Positions 1 to 10,662 of a DNA stretch of 64,000 nucleotides are shown here, piece by piece. The DNA comes from Cladopsammia gracilis (lineage: Eukaryota; Cnidaria; Anthozoa; Scleractinia; Dendrophylliidae). The notes below the pieces were generated by a model. The model had not been told where the DNA came from. It ran no database searches and saw only the letters and a program-made list of their open reading frames with translations. The first letter of the stretch is position 1; each line of letters starts with the position of its first letter. The DNA lies in NCBI GenBank assembly GCA_022457155.1, contig JAJGOT010000133.1, forward strand, positions 406,001-470,000, given 5' to 3'. The translations under genes and the position numbers were made by a program.

Positions 1-13
1 ACAACATTACTGC

Positions 14-56
14 GAGTATTGAGCTACTCCCCTCTGGATGGAATTCTGGTCCTACA
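14..56 (-). repeat. SINE tail remnant
   Basis: About 43 bases resemble 53403-53447 inside the complete SINE near 53.4 kb (shared blocks GCTACTCCC and CTGGATGG). Only this short tail-side piece is present before the sequence changes, so it is a truncated copy. Confidence 0.5.
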
Positions 57-72
57 AAAAGAAAAACACATT

Positions 73-220
73 AATAGCCCAATTATTCAACTTGAAACAA
101 AAGACATCACAACAAGGCTTGGGGGAATAAACAACATGAATCCCTTCTATCATTCCCCGAAGCCTCGTAGTGATGTCTTTTGTTTCAAGTTGAATTTTAA
201 TATATCGAAATTGGGCTATT
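73..220. mobile_element. Palindromic MITE-like element
   Basis: The arms at 73-126 and 153-220 are imperfect inverted repeats, starting AATAGCCCAATT and ending AATTGGGCTATT. A block around GACATCAC pairs with GTGATGTC. It lies in an intron of the tryptophanyl-tRNA synthetase gene. The short open frames here on both strands are products of the palindrome, not genes. Confidence 0.6.
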
Positions 221-307
221 GCATATACACACATTGGCCCTTTTGCACTTCATGAACACTTGGTACTTCATGTTTGGATCTTTGAGTGTCTATTGTTTTC
301 ATTCCAG

Positions 308-2299
308 GGATCTTGACTTTGTGTTGGACATGTACTCTAAAGAGAAACCATTCTACCTGTACACTGGAAGAGGCCCTTCATCAGAAGCTATGCATTTGGG
401 ACATCTTATTCCATTTATATTTACAAAGTAAGTTAGAGTTGTTACCTTCATTCATAAATTTAAATAAAGTCATTTAATAATTTGTAAGAAAAATACAAAT
501 TTAAGAAATAACAATCTTTTTTAGGAATGCTTGTACACAGTGTCAGCTACATATTTGTATACTGTACATTGGTAAAGAATACTTATTAATTAAAAGACCT
601 TTATAAATTAGACATAATTTTATTCTGTTTGTATTTTTGAACATCACTCTTTTTCTTTCTATTGTTTCATGTATGTAAGTAAGATAACATATAAATTGGC
701 ATCAGATCTGTATGTTGGGTAAACCTTTGAGGAAATGATCTCAGGTACAGTATCTGTTGCTACAAAAATAAAAAAAAGTATATTCCAGTTAATTGTGTGG
801 GAGTTGGGTTAAAAGGAATCTGAAAACAGTTACAAGGCAAGTGTGTTTTATTCTGCGATTATAATATATTTTTTATTGACTGACTAACATGACAAAAGAA
901 ATGCCCATATACGATTATATTATCTCAAGTTTCCAAGTCAGTTAACTCTGAAATATAGAGGCCAACCCCAAAAAATGGTGTTATTATAAAATCTGAGGGG
1001 AAAAAATTATGAACAGTCACTGAATGCATCCAGCCCGTCGACGTAAAATTTTATAAAATACCAAAGACTACCGGTATGTCATATAATCATAAAGAGAAAA
1101 AAAGTTCCTGCAAATAAAAAACTAGGCTACTGTTTATTGCCAAATGTTTTGTTTTTGTTATTCATCAGATGGAACTCTTTCTCCCTGGAACACCTCATCA
1201 ATCTGCTTGGGCACAGTCAGTACACTTGTATAATTATGCAGTTAATTGATTATCTTTTGTCTCAATTCAGATATTTGCAGGATGCTTTCAATGTTCCCTT
1301 GGTGATACAGCTTACAGATGATGAAAAGGTTTTTCTGAAGGACTTGGAATGTGATGAAGCTCACAGACTGGCTTATGAAAATGCCAAAGATATCATCGCT
1401 TGTGGCTTTGATGTGAAAAAGACGTTTATCTTCTCTGATATTGATTACATAGGGTGAGTAACATGTTAACTTTACAGATATTGATTGCATAGGCAGGGCT
1501 TTCAATAAGCACTGATGGCCGATGAAAACCGTCAACTACTTTGCCTGAGAAGTCAATTATTTTTCCAACCAAACTGAAGAAATATAAAAAAAATTAATTT
1601 AAAACTAGTTGATGCAGTTGGTTACTTTACCTTAACGCGCAGCCTACTTCAAATTTTATTGAAACCCCTGCATAGGGTAAAAAGTAACATGTTTAACTTG
1701 TTGAAGTGTGTTTACTTATCATAACTGAGAAAGATTTACGTAACGTTATTGACTGTCACAAGCTTGTGATAAAGAAAATAATATTAGTAGTGTATATGCA
1801 TGACATCTCGTGACGTATGTAAATGAATTGCATATTGCGGGATAAATATAGTTAAGTTAAGCACTGCATGGCTGCCTTTGAGTAGTTTGTTTGTTCATCA
1901 TATCGATCCTCTCGTGAATACACTTCAAGAAACAAAGTGTAAGTCCACGACAGAAATTGAACCCGTGACATTCTATACCCGTAGTCGGATGCTCTAGTTA
2001 ACCTGAGACTAAGCTACATGTACATGTATGAGAGACTCACGGCAAGCTAGAAATTTACTAGTGAGCATTTTACTAGGTTTGTATATAACAAAAATGCTCC
2101 CTGCATACATGTAGTAGTAGGATAAGCAATGTCGAAAGTGTCACGCTAATAGAGATATGCTTTGCTGTTGCCAAATTGATTTTGTTAAAGAGCCATTATA
2201 ATAAAAACTTTATTGCAGAACTAACTTGTTCAGTCCATGTTGGAAAAAGCATTAATTTGCCTGGTTCATTACAAAGTCAGACTAATAATTATAATATTA

Positions 2300-2354
<55 letters not shown>

Positions 2355-4834
2355 GATCTTTATTTATCATCAACGGCTACTCAGGGTTCTCCTTATCAGG
2401 TGGTAACCGGTAAAATTTACCACTTGAAGCAGCACTTATTACCGCCCATAACTGCTTGCCCCCGGAAAATTTTTAAGACACACAGTTTTCCCTTTACCGC
2501 TTAGCAAAAATCCCTTACCTGCTGAGCTAAAAATAAATTTACAGAGAACCCTGCGGCTACTAACCCACAGACAAACGTATGAGTTAAGAAATCAATAATT
2601 AATAACAGCAACAATATCATACGAGTAATACTAACTACTAATCTAAAAATGTAAGAAGCACCCATTAACAAGGACAGCTAGATAAAATGAAATAAACATC
2701 GGTTCACAAGGCAATGTATTCCTAGTCTAAATATTTCTTGGTGAATGTCAGCTGCTGATGAGTTCTCAGGTACATGTACAATGTAGCTCGTGAAGTTTGC
2801 TGGAAATCTGCATGCTCTTTAGCCACACAATTTTGTGATTATTTAACCAAGATCTAGATTTGTTATAATATGTGAACTTTCAGAAGCAGCTCTGAATTTT
2901 ACAAGAACATTGTCAATATACAAAGATGTGTGACATATAACCAAGTAAAGGCCATCTTTGGATTTGATGAGAGTGCCTGTATAGGTAAATAATTTATAAT
3001 ACATGCATGTACATTGTAACAGCACCGTAAAACCTTCATTGGTTATAATTAAGGTACATGTAGGTCTTTGATTTTTGAACATGGTAAAACTTTAAACGGA
3101 GTTTGAGGGTAGGAGGGGTGGATATATTTCTGAAGGGACTTTAACCTTTTCGTGGCCAAAGGCGACTATTATCTAGTCGCCTTTAATACCCTTTAGTGGC
3201 TAAAGGCGATTATAGTCGCCATACGCTATTTGGGAAATAAAATATTTGCCCATGGAGAGATTATGAAGGGTTTTGAAGTGGTGTTAAAAATAAAGTGCTT
3301 CTGAATGAGCTAAAGATAAGCAAGTTGAAGCATCTGGTTGAGCATCAATGGATGGTCTTCTGCTAACTGTTTATCAGACACTTAGTATGCACGGCAAACT
3401 GTTGAACTGAACCTAGAACTCGTTAAAGAGAAAGTATTCAATTGTTTGTTCAGGTGAAATGTTTTGTTAAGCACTCTACTTGCATAAAATATCTATCATT
3501 ACCATAATGTCTTTTATTCTTTCACAAATTATCTTTTTTAACCCCAGTAGTTCTAACTATTGTCTTTTGAAGTCTGTCAACGAAATCCTATTGTGAAATG
3601 AAACCTCTTTGGCAGTACTTTTGGGTGGTTGTTTCTCAATTCTTGACAAAATGAAATGTGGGATTTTTCTTGAAATATTTCGATATTTGGAACTCTTAGG
3701 GATTAAAGGGTTAAGAAATCAGTGGAAAGGAAATAATTAAAAGTAACGAGATGTCGGGGGTGGAAGGAGGGTTGTGTTTAGCACAAATGTATTGTTTTGT
3801 TATATTGGGATGACTTTCTTTTCATCTTTTCATTTATACTTATCCAGCCTTGTCATAAATTTTAATAATAGTTACAGTACGTTATAGAATGCTGTCAAAA
3901 TTAATTAATATATTAATATCAATTTTAAAGATGAAACAACAATAACAACAAAGATATTAAATGTAAGGAGAAATTAAGACTCAATACTTGGCTGTGTAGC
4001 TGCGCGATGCGGTTCCAGTCAAGACCCACAAATTGACCCTTGCTCACCATAGAGTCTCCAGTAGCTCAGTGGTTAGAGCATCCGACTAGATCACGGAGCG
4101 TCGTGGGCTCAAATCCCATCTGGGACTCGGATTTTTTTCCGAGTCTTAATTTCTCCTTAATATCAATTTTAATGAGTTATTGTCTCCTTATGTCAGGCAA
4201 AATAGCTTTTCCTGCCATTCAAGCTGCGCCATCATTCAGTCATTCATTTCCCCACACTTTTGGAAGCAGAAAAGATGTTCCGTGTCTTATTCCTTGTGCA
4301 ATAGATCAGGTAATTGACTTAACAGTGAACCCTGCTTCTTTATATCTGTTGCAGGTATTTTTTTTTCAGGTATTAATTTTTCACTAGGTTTAATTTTTTT
4401 TGACTAGGTAATTAATTTTTTTTCGAATTAGTTCTAGTTAGGGCCAGGGTTAGGGTTAAATTTTGTTTTGGCCGAGGTGAGTCTGGGACCAATAATAAGC
4501 AATATATACAGAGCAGTATAAGTCACTTTACAATGTTGTCCTGTGTGGTGTAGTGGTAAAGAGAGGGGACTTCTGATCTGAAGGTTGGATGTTCAGCTCC
4601 AGGTAATTACTGTAAAAATCCTTTATTTTCATAATTTCACTGTGATATTAGTAAAGGGGGGGGGGGGGGGGAGTACATGTAGATAGGGGGCAGAAGACTA
4701 AGTATGGCATCATGGGTGGGGCACTGGGGGATAAGGTCAGAATTAGGAGGGGAGGGTGGCTGGTAGATAAAGGAGTAGAGAAATTGAGGGTGGAAAAAGG
4801 AAAAAGAAATTCCATTTGTTTTTTTTAGAACCCC

Positions 4835-4869
<35 letters not shown>

Positions 4870-5129
4870 ATGCCTCTATTTTTTAACCACACCCCATAAC
4901 GAAAATGCTTTTTCAGGCAGTTGATCTAGAAAATAAATTAGTACCTAGTTTAAAAAATACCTACTATAGTTAAAAGGAAAATTACCTACCTAAATTAGCT
5001 CTTGAAAAGTTTTGACTACAACATATCCATCATCTTAGATTTCGAAATTACAGAGGATTGTTTGGGCACATGACAGCAAACAGGGTGCCAGAGTATTAAA
5101 AGCTGAATGGCCACTACTTTGTTTATAAC

Positions 5130-5160
<31 letters not shown>

Positions 5161-7562
5161 ATATATGTCACGAATACATATTCTAAAGTTCATAGTTTCT
5201 GAAGAAAATGTGGTGCTGTACGGATGGGGGAGGGGAGTGAAACATAAAAATTTGGTTTTAACAACTAAGTTGATAATTAAAAAGTGCCTAAAAGGTGCCG
5301 CAATAATTCTAACGGTGGTCATTATCGATTTTTATCTAGTATAACTTTTAACCCTTAATAGGTACATGTATGAATGAGAGCCCTGTGCCATTTTTATATG
5401 GGACCCCCCCCCCCCCCCCCCCCCCTTGGTGTAGGGCTATGATGAATAGCTAGCACTTTTTTTCAATCTAATTAAGTGAAAACGATTTTTTTCAACCATA
5501 CTTTTTGCATTTGCGCGGCCGCCATTAAATTTGCATGTTTCTAAAGTTTCAGTCAGAGCCGTGCAAATGCGAAAAATAAGGCAAAAAAAAAAAAACATGT
5601 TTTACCTTGAATGGATTGAAAAATGGTTTGGACAGGTTGCTAAATACATTATTTTTTACCTTTTGAAAGTGCAAAAAAAATAAATGAAATTAAAACTGGC
5701 ATTATATTTATAACAAGAGGCTGCAAGCAGCCTTTACTCATGCGCATGCGTAAGAAAATTTTATAATATATTTTAAACATGATAAGAAGATGTCCGACAT
5801 GGAGAAGAGTTACTCCTTTCATTCAGTCATTGTTCCTGCAAACCACGTTGTTTACTATTGAATGTTGTGGACAGGAAGACTGTACCACAATGAAGCCAGT
5901 GATTCTTCTAAGTCTTATATATACCAAACGTGAACATAGTAATGTACGTAGGGTTGTAGGAGATTCTGTCATGACGCCTAAGTAACGCCGTTTTACCGGA
6001 AGTGAGAATAGCCGGAAGTCACTAAACAGGAAGTGTAAATGGCAAATAAGTCAACCGGAAGTGCACGATTTAAAATATGCGTGCATAAATTTGCATGCAA
6101 AATCGTGACATAAAAAATAATAACAAGAAAAACGGAGCCGAAACCTTACCTCATGCCGCTTCGCGCATGAGTAATTAACAACTCAGAACATGTTTTTCTT
6201 GCACTCACAGGATCCATACTTCAGAATGACTCGTGATGTGGCTCCACGCCTGGGATGTCCAAAACCATCTCTGATATTTTCCACTTTCTTCCCTGCACTT
6301 CAAGGTGCTAAAACAAAAATGAGCTCAAGTGATCCAAACTCTTCTATATTTCTCACTGATTCACAGGCTCAGATTAAAAAGAAGGTGGGTCAATTATGCA
6401 GTATAACAAATATTTTTTTAGTCATTTTTAAACTTTAAGACGGACCTTTATAATTATAAATTATTGACTGTAAACTAATAATTATTGTTAGACAGATGGT
6501 TTTTAATAGATTAATTTGTACTACAGATAAATAAGTATGCATTCTCTGGAGGTCGGGACACAGTGGAAGACCACAGGAAGTATGGTGGAGATGTAACAGT
6601 CGACATTGCTTACCAGTACCTCACCTTCTTCTTGGAGGATGATGAAAAACTCGCTCAGATAAAAGAGGTCGGTGCTTCTTGAAAATTTATCAGAGTTAAA
6701 CTTTTGCCATTAACTTGGTTGCAGCAAAGTGGGACGACAAAGTGTGATGTCACAATTCAAAACTTTAGCACCAGAAAAATTACTTTCAGTACAGCTTTTA
6801 CATGACTGTATGCTACGTAGTGTACTAAGTGTAGATATGGAGGTGCAGCTCAGCTTTATATTCAACTCAGGACAGTAGGGTTATGTGTGTAAGTGGAGGC
6901 ATGGGGTCTGTGGTTAGCATGTTTCAATCATTAAAAAGCAAGAAAATGGGTGGTTTATCTGTTGTACTGTTTCCTTAATTAGAAAAGTATGAAACTATGC
7001 TCCAAATTGTCTCTCTCTACACTTACAGGTGTATATTAACCCTTAAAGCCCCAACATCAAAATTTAAATTCTCATTTCTAGTCCTATACATTTCCTATAA
7101 AAGAAGTGGGGAGAAATTGTTTGGATATCAAGAGAACTCATCTTATGTGATCATGTCCTTAATTCTCATGACCTTTTTGATTGATAAGGCATTAATATTA
7201 CAAGGAGAAATTTGATGCTGATCACTCTTAGGGTTTAAAGGGTTAAGTGCATACTCACTATTATTTTTCTTGGGTTGGGGGTGGGTGGGGGTGTGGTGGG
7301 TATGGGACTAACATCATTACTGACTGTATCCATCAGTTGCTAGCTTTATCCCGCTTTAAGTGATTTGGTTTTAATTATTAATTTTGTTGTCCAGGATTAT
7401 TCAAGTGGCAAGATGCTTTCAGGAGAAATCAAGAAAGAACTTATTACTATTCTACAGCCATTAGTCGCAGAACATCAGGAAAAAAGAAAACAAGTCACAG
7501 ATGAAATTGTTAGAGAATTTATGACTCCGAGGAAACTAGAATTTCCTGGACTCAACAACTGA
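308..7562 (+). CDS. WARS1: Tryptophanyl-tRNA synthetase, cytoplasmic (3' seven exons)
   Basis: This enzyme charges tRNA-Trp with tryptophan in the cytosol, using ATP. Exons read with conserved phase at 308-427, 1271-1453, 2884-2984, 4197-4309, 6211-6384, 6527-6667 and 7395-7562, each with AG acceptor and GT donor, giving 332 residues and a TGA/TAA-class stop at 7560-7562. Exon 308-427 carries the class I HIGH-type signature ([11 protein letters not shown]). Exon 2 has the [10 protein letters not shown] block, exon 4 [14 protein letters not shown], and exon 5 [13 protein letters not shown] plus the KMSKS-type loop [10 protein letters not shown]. Human TrpRS is about 471 residues, so roughly 140 N-terminal residues, including any WHEP domain, lie before the window. 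The C-terminal EFMTPRKL block is intact. The 101-nt exon at 2884-2984 is covered by no long plus-strand open frame but restores the [10 protein letters not shown] block. Introns are full of repeats but all visible exons are undamaged, so the gene looks functional. Confidence 0.97.
428..1270. other. WARS1 intron, AT-rich, no feature seen
   Basis: This is AT-rich intronic sequence between the first two visible exons. I see no second gene, RNA gene or clear element in it. Confidence 0.6.
2300..2351. repeat. (AAT)n microsatellite
   Basis: A pure AAT/ATA trinucleotide run inside the WARS1 intron spanning 1454-2883. Nothing else distinct is visible in that intron. Confidence 0.95.
3141..3714. repeat. 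Dispersed repeat with TTAACC...GGGTTAA ends, holding one 88-bp-unit relative
   Basis: The sequence opens TTAACCTTTTCG and closes GGGATTAAAGGGTTAA, giving loosely inverted ends. Around 3548-3632 it contains one diverged copy of the unit tandemly repeated at 48182-49512 (shared blocks CGAAATCCTA, AATGAAACCTCTTT and GCAGTACTTTTG). Both loci continue into a similar ending (ACAAAATGAAAT ... GGTT/GGATTAA). It sits in the intron between exons 2884-2984 and 4197-4309. Confidence 0.6.
3964..4159. repeat. Inverted 19-bp arms flanking a tRNA-like sequence
   Basis: Bases 3964-3982 (TAAGGAGAAATTAAGACTC) and 4141-4159 are exact inverted repeats. Between them is a tRNA-like sequence. The right arm ends 37 bases before the acceptor of WARS1 exon 4197-4309. 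Confidence 0.85.
4053..4128 (+). repeat. tRNA-like sequence / tRNA-derived SINE head
   Basis: A cloverleaf can be drawn. The acceptor ends AGTCTCC and GGGACT pair at 6 of 7 positions. The D arm is GCTC...GAGC with box A text TAGCTCAGTGGTTAGAGC. The T arm is TGGG/CCCA around CTCAAAT. The anticodon stem TCCG/CGGA has an A-A mismatch next to the loop, and the apparent anticodon would be AGA, without the long variable arm expected of tRNA-Ser. The mismatch, the odd base after the anticodon and the inverted flanks favour a tRNA-derived repeat over a working tRNA gene. Confidence 0.6.
4539..4603 (+). repeat. tRNA-like SINE head
   Basis: Box A-like text (GGTGTAGTGGTAAAGAG) and box B-like text (GGATGTTCAGCTCC) are spaced as in tRNA-derived SINEs. 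Acceptor pairing is poor, so it is not a functional tRNA. It lies in the WARS1 intron 4310-6210. Confidence 0.45.
4656..5425. repeat. Cluster of homopolymers and a tetranucleotide microsatellite
   Basis: The cluster contains a G run at 4656-4671, an A run at 4838-4868, an (AAAT)n tract at 5131-5161 and a 22-base C run at 5404-5425. All lie in one WARS1 intron. Open frames across the G- and C-rich parts are low-complexity artefacts. Confidence 0.9.
5189..5280 (-). mobile_element. Penelope-like element terminal fragment
   Basis: This stretch parallels 17368-17450 next to the minus-strand PLE: GTTTCT..AGAAA, TGTGGTGCTG, a G-rich run, AATTTGGTTTTA, then ACTRAGTYGATAA. It is a short end-fragment with no coding sequence. 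Confidence 0.5.
5700..6180. other. Intron stretch with repeated CCGGAAGT motifs
   Basis: No gene is supported. GGAAGT-core motifs recur at about 5996, 6012, 6029 and 6055, and CATGCGC-type blocks lie near both ends, so this may be an old element. The 68-residue open frame in it has no recognisable domain. Confidence 0.4.
7036..7246. mobile_element. MITE with TTAACCCTTAAAG termini
   Basis: It starts TTAACCCTTAAAGCCCC and ends GGGTTTAAAGGGTTAA, a terminal inverted pair with TTAA at each end, inside the last WARS1 intron (6668-7394). It carries no coding sequence. Confidence 0.6.
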
Positions 7563-7665
7563 ATTCAAACTGACAAAACCAAGGACATTGTAATATTTTT
7601 TTAGTCTGGAACATTTATGTTGTCTTTCAAGAAGCCTTCAGATATGAGATGACACTACTGTAAAA

Positions 7666-7671
7666 AATAAA
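7666..7671 (+). terminator. WARS1: WARS1 polyadenylation signal
   Basis: AATAAA lies 104 bases after the stop codon, the first canonical signal downstream of the gene. Confidence 0.7.
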
Positions 7672-7865
7672 TCCCAGCAATATTCTATCTCGCATCTTAA
7701 TATGATTGAGTCATTTTACAGAAAATCACCTACCATGAGGAGATTCAGCATGTGGGGAGACAGTTTTCTGTGCATTCATTAGATCACCTGCATGCATGCT
7801 CAACTTCACCTGGGAGAATGAATTGAGACTTCTGATAGGACCTCTTACTAGCAAAAGATGTGGCC

Positions 7866-8275
7866 TTAAAGGGGCATTGTCATGCAGATTTTGCTGTGAA
7901 TTGGTCAAAATACACCAAATAGTTGACAAAGTACCTTTGCTCAAACATAAAATTGCTCTTGGAACAGTCAACACCAAGGAAAAATATCATTGCCCACAGA
8001 TGATTTCTTCAAGGAAGAATAAACCATAATCAGTTTTTCTTTGATTTCTTCATGAAACTTGGGAGGAACTTGAAAAAATTGGCCAATTTTTTCAAGTTGC
8101 AATCCATTTCCATCCTGGCCATCCACTGCCAAAGATAACAAATATTAGTTTCTGTGCACTGGTAGAGTATTTGTTAACAAAACTGGATCATTATTTTTAG
8201 GTTTCTATTGAAACAAATATGTTTTTTTGCTTTTCAAATAAGTGATACTAAAAATAGGTGACATAGCCCCTTTAA
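7866..8275. mobile_element. TTAA-ended MITE (copy 1 of a pair)
   Basis: It is bounded by TTAA, with ends TTAAAGGGGCATTGTCA and TGACATAGCCCCTTTAA forming an inverted repeat. The interior matches 60348-60756 in the opposite orientation (for example TTGGCCAATTTTTTCAAGTT). The TTAA borders are as in piggyBac-type elements; that assignment is inference. Confidence 0.8.
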
Positions 8276-8286
8276 ATATTTGATTC

Positions 8287-8771
8287 TTAAAGCGACAGTG
8301 TCTCGGCTGATATATAATGATTATGGCCCGGAGCTTGCTTTATTATCTTGAAATAGGAAGTTAGAAAAAATCACTGAAGGCAAAGAAATATTTACTTATT
8401 AAACAGACAAAATAACAGCTAAAAAGTCAAAATTCCACAAGAATGGCTATTTTAATTTCTTGACGAACTGTAATCCACTTCCATCCTTGTAATCCTGCAC
8501 TTTATCTCCAAACTACTGCTTCTGTTTTGCTCTATAGAATCTCTTTATCCAATTTAGTTGTATATTTGGTGGCATTTGGCGATATAACATGGAGAACTGT
8601 AATCCACTTCCATCCTTGTAATCCTGTACTTTATCTCCAAACTTCTGCTTCTGTTTTACTCTATAGAATCTTTTTATCCAATTAAGTTGTATATTTGGTA
8701 GCATTTTGCTAACATGGAAATATGGTATTAAAAGCAAAATTTTGTCATTTCAGCAGGCAGTGTCATTTTAA
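8287..8771. mobile_element. TTAA-ended MITE with an internal tandem duplication
   Basis: The ends are TTAAAGCGACAGTGTC and GGCAGTGTCATTTTAA. Inside, a segment of about 115 bp beginning GAACTGTAATCCACTTCC occurs twice in tandem (about 8465-8575 and 8591-8705) with few differences. The minus-strand open frame here shows the same duplication as a repeated peptide and is not a gene. Confidence 0.7.
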
Positions 8772-8919
8772 TTTCCATTCAGCTGGTTGACAATTATGAT
8801 CCCCTGCCATTCTGATCTAAGTTGAGTCACAGACAGTCTAGGTGTTGCAGGTTGTGTTTGTTTGTTTAGAACCTTTCTCCAAGGGTGCTTTTAAGCAAAA
8901 AACAGCCAACAGAGATGTT

Positions 8920-9141
8920 GTTTACCATTTACAATTCGTTTTCCGGTTTTTGTCTTTCCCTGACCAAATGGTAGAGCTAAATTAAATATTTTTTTTTTGT
9001 TCGTTATACCAGGATGGATGGGTTCACTACCTCATAATGTACTCTAAGACGCAATATTTCCAACCAAAATTTCCGGAAAATGAACTATTCCATTTTGCTA
9101 AAGTCAAACCGAAATTACTGGAGTTTTGTTTAAATGGTAAC
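8920..9141. mobile_element. Short palindromic element
   Basis: GTTTACCATTTA at the left pairs with TAAATGGTAAC at the right, and the inner block GTTTTCCGG pairs with CCGGAAAAT. No coding capacity. Confidence 0.5.
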
Positions 9142-10662
9142 CTCCCCAAGTTTTTCTCTGCGGTTTTCCCCTATCTGCTTTCCCTCTTCCCATACCAAAA
9201 AAGATAAACCCTTGAAACAATAAATCTCTTAATTTATTTAATAATATTTATCAAAATTATTTAGAATAGCAATCTATTGTACTATATCAATACCAATTAA
9301 ACATTGACTGCTATATAATAATATTAATATGATCAGTTTAAAATAATATTAAACAAAATTTGGATTAGATGGGAATCATATCTGCATGTAGGTAGTGAAA
9401 ATAGGGTTGTGGTCTAGCTAGTACCCTGAGCATTCCTGTAGCTTCCTGCGGACTACCCCTAACAATTTTTTAATAACATCACTGAATGACCTTATGCATA
9501 TACCTTTGTTAACTGCAAGAGCAAGAGAGTGACTAGGATTTCAAATTAACGTAGAATAAGCTTATAATGGCCACACTAAATTAAATACAATTTAAATGCA
9601 TACAATTATATTAAACTGCTGACAAAACCAACACACAATGTCCGTCATCCTTGGCATTTTCAAAGATTGAAAAATAACATGCTGACAAATAAAACTAACA
9701 GTACACTCAGTCAACATTCGCTATAATCCATAGAATACAGACTCTGAAGGGTACACAAAATTGTCCATATTGTTTTAAAGAAATGTACAGCTGTATGTGC
9801 CACATCCCAAAAAATAACTGAGTGTACAAAATTATGTATGCACTCAGTTAGAACAGGGACATCTCTTTGACTGGCCTCCCTCATAAAAGACCATAACACC
9901 ATAAAGTGCAGCCTTGTTCACAGTCCTCCTCGGCATGTAACAGAATGTGACATCACCCATTGAGCTGATTGGGAGGATTCTATCATGCTCGGCCTGAACC
10001 ATCTATGAGAGTTCTCTTTACTCAGTAAGCACATTGAGGCCTGGGAATGATGCTGCATTAACTAATAAAAGTGATAGCAAAATTATGTATCTATATTTTA
10101 GACCTGTCATACCGGTAAGTGACCACCTCTCTCGGCAATTGGAGTGATTGTTTCTGAGACCCCATCCACACTAATCTGTTTTCATTATAATTTTAAAAAC
10201 ATCATTTTAAATACATTTTGGCCTTGCATACATCTACATTAAAATCATGATGAAAAACGGATCAAAAACAGAGACCTTTGAAAATGCTACCCAAAGTGGA
10301 CTGACATTTTAAGTCAACGTTGGCATAAAAAAGTATTTTGGTATTACGCATTTATGTGGACAGGTGAAAAAGATACAAAATTGCTAGCCATACATGTAGT
10401 TTCAATGTTAATCTTGTGCTATGTTTTTGGCTGAATTAGTGTGAATAAGACCTAAGAGGAATACTACATATGATGCAAAATAATGTTACTATGAAACGGC
10501 ACTATTTTGCGTGAAGGCACATGGATTGATGACATCACTGAGCTGATTTTAGTCTTTTTCAATGGAAAAATTTCCATGACACTGTTTTGACTAGTCTAAA
10601 GAGAACAACAAAACAGGGTCCACCATAATATATTTAACATCACATGAAAGATCCATGCAACA
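9142..10662. other. Intergenic, downstream of both WARS1 and the LRR gene
   Basis: The two genes converge here. The sequence is AT-rich with no coding signal I can support. It should contain the 3' UTR of the minus-strand LRR gene, but I could not pick a certain polyadenylation signal. Confidence 0.5.

Noticed and set aside
4053..4128. Functional tRNA gene
   Set aside because: Mismatch at the base of the anticodon loop, an anticodon (AGA) at odds with the short variable arm, and inverted flanks point to a tRNA-derived repeat.
4637..4837. Proline/serine-rich minus-strand open frame
   Set aside because: Created by G and A homopolymers in a WARS1 intron.
5996..6063. Cluster of GGAAGT motifs as an ETS-type enhancer
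   Set aside because: The motif is short and the cluster may simply be a degraded repeat; nothing else supports regulation.
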